From: Plasmodium relictum
Taxonomy: Eukaryota; Apicomplexa; Aconoidasida; Haemosporida; Plasmodiidae
Assembly: GCF_900005765.1 (NCBI RefSeq)
Contig: NC_041682.1
Coordinates: 375,636 to 439,635, forward strand
Reading direction: 5' to 3'
Length of the DNA stretch: 64,000 nucleotides
Positions 49,901 to 58,875 of the stretch are shown in pieces; positions within the stretch are counted from its first letter, which is position 1, and the number at the start of each line of letters is the position of its first letter. The notes below the pieces were generated by a model. That model saw only the letters and a program-made list of their open reading frames with translations, had not been told where the DNA came from and ran no database searches. A program made the position numbers and the translations under genes.

Positions 49901-50630
49901 TTAATGGAATTGCGTTATCCATTATGTACTCATTATCATTAATATATGTTTTATTTTTATTTTCAACACTTTCTTCATTTTTTGATTTATAAATATCCAT
50001 ATTAAAATTCTGTAAATGAATTTTGTCTAATTTACATTTTTTATAATTCAACAAATTGTATTCTATGTTATTCTTCATATTTATATAATTATTTTGATTT
50101 AACACATTTTTGTTATCATTAATATTATTATTATTAGAATTAGTATTATTATTATTCGTTATTAAATTATTATATTTATCATTATTAATATCATTTTGGA
50201 AAGTGTTTATCATATTATAATTTGAATTGTTCAAACTATCACTTTTATTATTTACCCAAACATTTAAATCATTTTCATCTTGAACAATAATTTTTCTCCC
50301 TTTAAATGAAGCTGCCCTATTTACATTAGCCATTCTTTTTTCTTTATCTAATTCTTTAAATATTGTTTCTTTTTTAAGATTTTCTTTGCTTCTTGTGTTA
50401 ATTAAATAGGTCGATACTAATTTTTCTTTTGTATTCTTCGAAATTTTGTCATTTTTAACTTTTTTTAAATTTTTTTTAATAGTTTCTTCATTTTTCAATT
50501 CATTTGTAAAAACACCTTTTTTTTTATTCATGTTTACTTTTCTTTTGTTTAAATTTTTCTTTTCACCATTACAACTTTTTTCAATTTTTAAAACATTATT
50601 TTTAATTCGTTTTGAAGTTATTTTATCCAT
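46914..50630 (-). CDS. CRK4: cdc2-related protein kinase 4 (CRK4)
   Basis: Single-exon protein of 1,238 residues. The first 660 or so are Asn/Lys-rich. The kinase domain starts with the glycine-rich loop LGEGVYGKV near residue 677 and keeps the ATP-anchoring Lys in FAIKVL. The catalytic loop HRDIKPAN is at about 1033-1040, the metal-binding DFG at about 1067, and TLQYRPPEIL is the CDK/MAPK-type activation-segment end. A charged insertion of about 180 residues (roughly 745-925) splits the N-lobe. The C-lobe contains DIWSVGITMCECL and a HKWF end. In P. falciparum CRK4 drives the repeated rounds of DNA replication in schizogony. Identity rests on the kinase type, the N-lobe insertion and the position next to B9 (recalled PF3D7_0317200). 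Confidence 0.88.
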   Translation of the reverse strand: MDKITSKRIKNNVLKIEKSCNGEKKNLNKRKVNMNKKKGVFTNELKNEETIKKNLKKVKNDKISKNTKEKLVSTYLINTRSKENLKKETIFKELDKEKRMANVNRAASFKGRKIIVQDENDLNVWVNNKSDSLNNSNYNMINTFQNDINNDKYNNLITNNNNTNSNNNNINDNKNVLNQNNYINMKNNIEYNLLNYKKCKLDKIHLQNFNMDIYKSKNEESVENKNKTYINDNEYIMDNAIPLKENNLKNSNILEMSNKSFKNSKGFNEIYDINNSETSLLLSRNSIYTYKEDKVDNNIMNNNNKNNTSINNDINILNNNDMNNNKKNNMNSISTEEDSMEKNECKNEDGFIYKYKERNKEYLDSINLPFNNKNEENKYLFMNSIQNKNILKNSKYNDELFSKNLMNFENFCSYKFKKNINNNIINNICNMYEEDENFNVFINRKKRENARLKDDFLKFKSNSFLTLTNDHFEGEKLFKKPKISLYNILMKKNKFEEISKIENKQDDKISNILLNHQDLLINKREKIIINNDLNTKSIMKNYIKNFWCISKKEFFGKYSASSLKLENREVEKLKELIPFRDNENYTIDDLFNENNNIIEEEFLIKDYITDEKLKNFSLDLIEGFLYDKQSLYEREMIENEKIFTHISFNHKNYDVKIEKLLNLFPRDFMKKYKIVKKLGEGVYGKVFNAESLDDSYLSFAIKVLRYFWPNFKYKFGSEEFAINEFNIMRILFHPNVVCLLDSFRVHTYRKGKMKAHRNQKTRNENLSAEYDFSFQRHRKAERIQYSPSFDTIERNNKYLNLITKNYVTIEDLEKDLVMYNIDKDNLNDIKFSTSNRNIKSLRSYNNDISHNSNSHSYSSTICKKDLKKERSNDISSSHIKKKMKITEYKNYMNKNESTKLKNKSIDKLKFRKHSKKLKKIESKNNDYIENWDLFLVIEKCDCSLNDILNKAKKKHSLFIQHIKQCTAQYLPSERIDMCYDHIHNYVKYVYLPLKKIENRSFYPEVPSLTEMQTKVIIYQMLQGINHFHKKFIIHRDIKPANTLIKNIQYLSDGLNDSKEWIVKIADFGLGVYDHFLKAETKDCNIITLQYRPPEILCNSTVYNYSVDIWSVGITMCECLLGFVPVTSKFESSVLFKILVFRGLPDQEFDDLLKKEFIGELPKFKTDRIKMLKIIFTDIYGRRILGDDGIDLIDQFLSYDYKNRITANQALKHKWFKDVHLYLNEDLLRYYKKNGTYYF

Positions 50631-50984
50631 CTATATTTCAATGATAAAAAAAAAAAAGGAAAAAAGAGCAAAAAGGAAAAATATCAAAAAAAAAAAAAAT
50701 TTTTAAGTAAGAACAAAAGCCAATAAAAATATCGAAAAAAAAAAAAAATTAAAAAAAAAGCAAAAAAATGCAATAGACAGAAAATGTACTTTTTTTTTTT
50801 TTTTTTTCATGAGTGAATATTTTTTTATTTTTATAGTTGTAAATTACTAAACTTATGATCTACTAATATTTATGTTATATTCTTTTTTTTTTTTTTTTTT
50901 TGTATAAATAGAAACTATTTTATAATATCCCTTTTTTTTTTTTTTTATGTTAATAAACAACTATTTAACTTAATGTGCTTTTTT
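50631..50984. other. upstream flank of CRK4 up to the assembly gap
   Basis: About 350 bases of poly(dA) and poly(dT) runs, upstream of CRK4 and probably 5' UTR or promoter. It is cut off by the run of Ns. Confidence 0.6.
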
Positions 50985-51284
50985 NNNNNNNNNNNNNNNN
51001 NNNNNNNNNNNNNNNNNNNNNNNNNNNNNNNNNNNNNNNNNNNNNNNNNNNNNNNNNNNNNNNNNNNNNNNNNNNNNNNNNNNNNNNNNNNNNNNNNNNN
51101 NNNNNNNNNNNNNNNNNNNNNNNNNNNNNNNNNNNNNNNNNNNNNNNNNNNNNNNNNNNNNNNNNNNNNNNNNNNNNNNNNNNNNNNNNNNNNNNNNNNN
51201 NNNNNNNNNNNNNNNNNNNNNNNNNNNNNNNNNNNNNNNNNNNNNNNNNNNNNNNNNNNNNNNNNNNNNNNNNNNNNNNNNNNN
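50985..51284. other. assembly gap (300 Ns)
   Basis: Exactly 300 unknown bases, likely a scaffold gap of estimated or arbitrary size. It abuts the very AT-rich tandem repeats on its right, so the repeats probably caused the break. Any open frame across it is meaningless. Confidence 0.98.
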
Positions 51285-52920
51285 AATAATATAAATAAAT
51301 TAAATTAAATTGAATAATAATTAAATAATAAATAATATAATGAATTAAATAATATAATAAATAAATTAAATCAAATAACAATTAAATAATAAATAATATA
51401 ATAAATAATTAATTGATAAATAATATAAATAAATTAAATTAAATTGAATAATAATTAAATAATAAATAATATAATGAATTAAATAATATAATAAATAATT
51501 AATTGATAAATAATATAAATAAATTAAATTAAATAATATAATAAATAAATTAAATTAAATTGAATAATAATTAAATAATAAATAATATAATAAATTAAAT
51601 TAAATAGCAATTAAATAATGAATAATATAATAAATAAATAAATTAATTAATTAAATTAAATTAAATGATATAATATAATGAATAAATAATTAAAATTAAA
51701 TAATAATAACATAATAAGTTAAATTAAATAGCAATTAAATAATGAATAATATAATTAATAAATAAATAAATTATTTAATTAATTAATTTAATTAAAATTA
51801 AAATAATAAATAAAATAAAATAAATAAATAATAAATTATTTAATTAGTTAATTTAATTAAAATAAAATAATAAATAATATAATAAATAAAATAAAACGAT
51901 AAATAAATAAAATTAAACTAAATAATAAATAAATAACTTGAAAATTGAAATAAAACATTCATAAAAAATAATATATCATAATTCAAATAATTTAGTCAAG
52001 TATAAATAAATAATATTTATTTTAAATTTAATGTATAAAATAAACAAAAAAATAATAAAAATTAAATAATATATATTAGAATATATTAATTAATATAAAA
52101 TAAGTTAATAAATATATTTTATATTAAGTTAATTATAATTATTCAAATTCATTAAATTAGTTTTAAAAAGTATACAAAATTATTATATTGTTTTTATTCC
52201 ATTAAAAAATTAATAAAAATATAAATAATATACATCATTAATAATAGTTAATTAAATTCAATACTACAATTTTTATAAATATAAAATAAAAATATAATAA
52301 AAATATATATGTATATAATTAATTAAACTAAAAATGTATACTATATTATATTAAATTAAATTAAACTAATTTAATAAAATTTAATTAATCATTATATTAT
52401 TTTATTTATTTTTATTATTAAATGAGTTTATATATCTAAAATTATAAAAAATTAAATTATTATTTAATATAATCAATATATTTAATTTAATTTTATTTAT
52501 TATTATTTTTTTTTTTTTTAATTTAAATTATATACATATTATTATTATTTATTAATTATTCATTTCTTTAGTTATTTTGTTTTAATTAAATTACTATTTT
52601 AATTAATATTATTTATTTGTTTTTTTAATTAAACTCATTTATATATTTATGCGTTAGTTTTTTAATTTAAAAAAATAATATTTACATATTCATTATTAAT
52701 TTATATGTTACTCATTTATGTAAATTATATTTATTTATTTATTTTATTATTTATATATATTATTTATTTGTTTTAATAATTTATATATTTGTATTATTTT
52801 TTTTTTTTATTTATTTATTTTTATTTATTATTTAAATAACTAATTTATTTAAATGTATCTTATATTTTTATAATATATATTAAATGCATATATTACATAT
52901 ATATATATATGTTTAATTTA
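51285..52920. other. candidate centromere: extreme AT-rich imperfect tandem repeats
   Basis: Immediately after the gap the sequence becomes almost only A and T: I count about 22 G/C in 51301-51900 (about 96% AT), and the extreme composition continues to about 52920. Plasmodium centromeres are known as single 2-4 kb regions of about 97% AT with imperfect repeats and no genes; this fits. Repeat copies begin at 51287, 51421 and 51511 (each TAATATAAATAAATTAAATT...). The second is a shortened version of the first, about 43 bases missing. The right part (about 52380-52900) is T-rich instead of A-rich on the plus strand. The left end is hidden in the gap, so the true size is unknown. Confidence 0.6.
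51287..51660 (+). repeat. imperfect tandem repeat array
   Basis: Copies of a segment starting TAATATAAATAAATTAAATT occur at 51287, 51421 (spacing 134) and 51511 (spacing 90). They share the following AAATTGAATAATAATTAAAT block and the AATTAATTGATAAA end. The copies differ by block deletions and duplications instead of scattered changes. The array continues, more degenerate, to about 51900. Confidence 0.85.
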
Positions 52921-53648
52921 TAATTTTTTTTTTTTTTAGATTATATTATTATAATTATTATACTTCATTTATAACATATTTATAATTTTTTCTAAGATTA
53001 TTTAATTTTTTAATTTAAAATAATTTAGAATTTTTATATTCTATTCATTAATCGTTTTTTTTTTTTTTAAATTACACATATTAAATTTTAATTTTAAAAT
53101 AGTATTTATTTTATATATGTATTTAAAACTTTTTGCATAATATACTTGAAATCATTTATTGATTTCTTTATAAAAATTATACCTGAATGTTCACCTAATT
53201 TAACTATTAAATTTTAATTATATGGCATTTTATAATTTCTTATTCTTTTTTGGATTATGTAAACCAGCAGATTAAACAATTTTGTAGTATATTTATACTT
53301 TTCTTTATTTAATATTTAAAAAAAATACCATAAACCTTTTTATTTGTTGATTTATATGAATATGTAAAAATATATTTTTTTTAAAGGCATTATTTAATTA
53401 AAATTTTTTTATTTTAATATATTTATGAGACAATAAATGAATTAATATTTTATTTATTTGTTTCGCTTTATTAAGAATAAGACCACGTGAAAATTATATT
53501 TTCTTCAAAAAAAATATTTTTTTAATCTATCTAATCCTTTAAGGAAATTTTAATTTTTGTAATTTGTATTTAGGAACCTTAATTTTTTACTTTAAAAAGT
53601 ATATATTCTTTTTCTTTTTCTATATAAAATTTTGTAATTTTTTCTTAG

Positions 53649-53665
53649 ACATAAATACCTTTTAT
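53649..53665 (+). repeat. dispersed short direct repeat, copy 1 of pair A
   Basis: The 17 bases ACATAAATACCTTTTAT recur exactly at 55935-55951, 2,286 bases downstream. The preceding 25-30 bases are also alike with small insertions (AAAATTTTGTAATT... versus AAAATTTTATAACT...). Suggests an old, diverged duplication. Confidence 0.6.
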
Positions 53666-55934
53666 AGTAATTTCCTTGTAGATATGAAGGATATTATATA
53701 TACTCATACATCTATTTAATATACTATTTTCTTTTAATCACTAATCTTTCAAAATAGAATAAAAAATTAACTGAGATGCATATAAGCAAATTAAAATCAT
53801 GTTTTTAATTATATTTTTTAATTCCATTTTTTAAAATACAAATTATCTATTTATAGCTTAAAATATTAAAAACTAAATATGAAAATTTTTTATAATATTA
53901 TATGATTTACTTAAAATTTCTGAAAACTTCATTTTCCAATAAAATTCTACAAATATAAACACAAAATTTTAATCATCAAATTTATTTTTTTATTTTAGGC
54001 TATGTTTACATTCCTTCCTAATACGATATGTATTGTTCATTAATAAAAATATAAGATTAATACTACTAGTATATTATTCAATAATTACAGTATGCATCCC
54101 TTTTCTAATTATTTTTACATATATAATTCTTAATATTTATAGGATTATAATAATTTCAATAACCAAAGATAAATAAAATATATATAATATTTCTATTTAA
54201 AAGGAAAAATACTTCCATTTTATCAAAAATATGGCGGAAATTAACTAATTTTTCTTTTTCTTCCCTCTAAGCCTATTTAAACTTTATTTTATTGGTGAAA
54301 TTACTAATTAAAAATTTATAAAATACATATTCGTGATTTTATGAAGTTATGATTTACCTTTTATTACATTATCTTTCCCATTAAATTAATATTAAATCAC
54401 TATAAATTTTTATATTTCATAATATTTATCCTTGTGGAGTTTAAGGTTAGAAATGCCTAAATAGAGATGTAATATATAAATTAACAATACTTTGATTTTA
54501 ACTCAACATTGTATTCTGTATGCTACGTAACTTAATTGTCACCTTAAAAGTTTATTCATTTTTTTATTAAAATAAATATGCTGCTTGTAATTTTTTTGGA
54601 TACACCATTTTTTAATAAGACAAAATACTATTAAATAGCAAAAAGGATTATATATAATTTATAAGAGAGTTGGAATTCCTAGTTATTAGATCTTAATATA
54701 GTTCATTAAATGAACACAATTTACATAGAAATATATGAGAGATTTCTAGGTATAAAAATTTAAACTTTTAAAAATACAAAATATCAAAATAAATGTTTTA
54801 ATTTTTTAACTATATATATTTTACATTTTTTATTTTATTTCTTCTTTTAATATGATGAGAATTCTAATTTTATTTTTTTATTAATATCTATATTATGAAT
54901 CATGAATATTTTGCCTTTTCAGGTTTTCTTTTGATAAATATGAAATTTATAAAAAAGATAAACATAGTAATTTCTGAGATTCCGAACATAACAAATATAT
55001 AATTCATATTCTCCGAATACACAAAAAAAAGTTTGAATAATAAATCATAAATTTCACATAATTATTTTCTTATAAAAAGGAAAAAGTTTCAAGGAAATTA
55101 TTATTCCCAATGCATTATTCACAACCTCTTATTCTTTTTTTTTTTGTAAATAAAGCATTTAGATAATCTCTAAAAAGGCTTTAATTTTTAAGCATATTTT
55201 TTTTATAAATAATGGTTATTTACACAAAATCACCATGTATCATATGGCGTATATATTCAACAATATATAAAATATTTTAGTAATTAAAAATAATTATGTT
55301 AAAAATTTTATTTCTTATTAATCTATTGGATACACAAATTAGATAGATTATTAACTCTGTATCCTTTTGAAATTACCCTTGTTTAAAAAAATTATTTTAA
55401 TATCTCATAAATATACTTATTCTTAAAGTGTTATGAGACTAAAAGTTTCAAAGATCTTTTATTTTTATAATTATTGAAATAAAATATTATATTTTAATAA
55501 AATAGGAATATGTAAGAATAATAATCTATATATATTTTGAGCTATAAAATTTTATCTTAAAGTAGAATTTACCAATTTTCATATTGAAAATTAACATAAA
55601 TTATAGTATTCTTTTTTAAAGTTTTACAATCACTGTTTTTTACACAATACCTTTTTTATAATTTTTTTTATACAAAAGTTATGATAAATTTATGAATTTA
55701 CTTTAAGACATTTTTACCAAAAATATTCATATTAAAACTTTCTATTTTAATTAGAATGCTATTGTTACACATTCTAAGTTTTATCTATGTAAAGATTTGT
55801 ATCGGTAACCAATTTGTTACATATCTTATATATTAATATATTCTTATATATCATTCACTTTTATCGATTATTTAAACTATACTTAAATTTTGTAGAATAA
55901 GACAAAATTTTATAACTTATTTTGAAATGTTAAA

Positions 55935-55951
55935 ACATAAATACCTTTTAT
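55935..55951 (+). repeat. dispersed short direct repeat, copy 2 of pair A
   Basis: Second copy of the 17-base word at 53649, with a similar but diverged upstream flank. Confidence 0.6.
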
Positions 55952-56292
55952 TTTAAGAAAACATTTTATTAAAATTTAAATGTTTTAACACTTTAAAATT
56001 TGATGAATACCATTTTTTTATTTTTATCAGTTCAAGATGAAGCAAACTTTTTCACATAAGTTTATATGCTATTAATGCTACATTCTTATGAATGTGGATG
56101 TACATATGGTGATAAAAATGACTCATTTGATATATATATTTTTTTTACAAAAAACCATTATTCTATTTACAATATTTTACATTTAAATTTGATTAAATAA
56201 ATTACTTCAATTAAACAAAAAATTAAAAAGAAACGCGAAATTTTTAATATTCAAATACTAATATATTATATTATAAATATATAATGCTATGA

Positions 56293-56312
56293 TTAAAATA
56301 TCTCTGCAGAAT
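56293..56312 (+). repeat. dispersed short direct repeat, copy 1 of pair B
   Basis: TTAAAATATCTCTGCAGAAT matches 58856-58875 at 19 of 20 bases, and similarity goes on downstream with a small gap (TTTTCT...ATAATAAAAT versus TTTTCTGATGAAATAAAA). The CTGCAG core makes chance unlikely in such AT-rich DNA. Confidence 0.6.
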
Positions 56313-58855
56313 TTTTCTATAATAAAATGCATCAAGTAATATATATTATATTTTGGTAATATAGGAGAAAACATAATTTTTTATATTTTAAAACAATGTA
56401 TATACTTTTAATCATCACAACAATTAAAATTTTACCAATTTAAGTGGAAATAATATTTTATTTCTAACGAAAAAAATCGTCATGTTGCTACATAATAAGT
56501 TAAACAATACATTAAAATTTCTTATAGTATCTCTCATATTTTGAATGATATTCCATAAATTATGTTGAGAAAACTCATGTTATTTCATTAAATTTTATAT
56601 AACACTTTAAATAATAGTTAATATATAAACATAATTTATAAAATTTTTATAAATTTGTAACATGAATAAATCATAAATTTCTAGGATATTATTTATGACT
56701 CTATCAGGTAAAGTGAAAATAATAGTTATTTTATTTTCTTCAAAATAAAGTAGAATTTCTGTTTTATAACTTTTTAATATATAAGATAAAAAAATTAGAG
56801 ATACATTATTTACTATGAGAATTATTGTCCAAAAGAATAATTAAAATATCCCTATTCTGAATTTCTCTTGTAATTGATACGATATGATTTTTTTGTTGAA
56901 ATCTATAACAGAACTAAACTACATTTCATAAAATTTTGAATTTTATATAGAGTAAAAAAAAATTTAAGTATATGCTTTCCTTTTAAAAATTTTAAATATT
57001 ATTATATAGAAAAGTAAATTTTATATGCTTTAAATTGTTGGTAAATTTAAACAAAACTTGCAAGAATTTTTATATTATTAAAGTTAAAATATGCGCATAA
57101 ATAATTTAAAAATTTGTTTTAAAACTTTTTTATTATCATTTTTTAGAAGAAAAAAAAAAAAAAAGGTAGAAAATTGCGTCTACTATGAACTATAGAATTA
57201 TTTTTTTTCTCTTTTATTCTATTAATTATAAGGACTATTTAAAATTGTATGTAATTCCTTTTGTTTATATTTTTTAACTAAAATCAATAAATTTTTACTA
57301 TAGAATGCAAATGAATGAAATTGCTCTTTTATTGTATCACTGTTGTCTAAATCCAATAGTAAAATTTTACTTTTTTATATATATAAAATACTGAGAATAT
57401 TCGTAAATAGGATGTATAAATCAGATGAAGTGGACTAAAAATTATAGATAAAAAGATCTACAGTTAAAAAATAATTAGGATTAAAAGAACTGTACAATTA
57501 ATATTTTTTTCTTTTTTATTAAAAATAATTAATGGTTTAATTCTAGTAAAAAATAGCTTTTGTAAAAGAGAGTAACGTTAAAAATATAGAATACAATATT
57601 TGAAATTAAATAAAGTTATATTAGTATATTTTCGTAAATATAATTCTCATATATATATTTTTTGATATTACGTATTTATATATATAAATAATTAAATATA
57701 TTAATACAGTAAAAACATATATGTTTTAAAGTTATATCGGTAGTGCACTTTTAAAAAAAATTATAAAGTAATTTTTGTATCATTTTGTTAGAATAAAAAA
57801 CATCACTTGTTCTTTCCTTGAAGAATTTCATAAGATAGATGATTATAAATGCATATCTTATGACATTTTTTTTTAAAAAAAGAAGATATTATTTTAAAAT
57901 AAAAACAAGACATTTGTTTTTATCTTTACTATATATAAGGAAAGTACATTAATAATATTAGGAGTTTTAATTTAAGAAAAAAATGATTATATTTTAAATA
58001 TTATAAATAAAAATGCACTAAGTATATATGAAAATTATTTTTGTGTATAATTAATGAATTTATATTTATTTTAGCATATGCATTTTTATTTTTCTAATAG
58101 AATTTTTTATGTAAATTTTTGTTTAAAAAAAAAAAGAAAAATATATAAGTGAAAAATACATAAGTTTTTAAGTTTATATTACAAAATTCTGTAAATTTTT
58201 ATTTTCCTTATATTAATCCTTATCTAAAATCATTTTTATTGTTTTCACTTGTAACTTTTTATATTAACTTTTATGAATTAATTTAAAATTATTTACATCT
58301 TTCAATATGATTAACTTAGAACTACAAGTTCGTATGATACTAATAACGAACAATTAACTTTAGCAATATTTGTTTTTTATATTATGCTTTTGAATTAAAT
58401 GAATTCATTCTGTTTTATGTAATTTTGTTATTTTATATGAATTTTTATTTTTTTTTATAATCACCCTTTGTCATTAAAAAACAATAACATGAACAGCTTT
58501 ACTTTTATAAAACATTTTTAAAATATATAATTGTTCTTTTGTTTAGTTCCTTATATTCTATGATTATCAATAATAAATATAATTCGCTAAGAAGAAATTT
58601 TGGTCTTGAATTTTAAGTTAAATATTTGGGATTATTTACATCAGAAAAAATCCTAATGGGAATCTCGTTTATTTCATAAGATTTAAGTTATTGTCTTTTT
58701 ATAAAGTTAAAAATCGTTAAATTTAATATATAAATTATGTTAAGAAGAATATTCAAGAGGCATGAAGGGAAAATGTAATATATAAGAGAAACATTAAAGA
58801 AAAGGATGAAAAATATTTTAGTTCATTATGATATATAAGAAAATACATATACAAT

Positions 58856-58875
58856 TTAAAATATTTCTGCAGAAT
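58856..58875 (+). repeat. dispersed short direct repeat, copy 2 of pair B
   Basis: Second copy of the word at 56293, one base different (TTAAAATATTTCTGCAGAAT). Confidence 0.6.

Noticed and set aside
50965-51381. Open frames across the run of Ns
   Set aside because: They exist only because unknown bases contain no stop codons.
51285-52920. CRISPR array or bacterial-type repeat
   Set aside because: Repeats are not of constant length, have no unique spacers, and the genome is eukaryotic.
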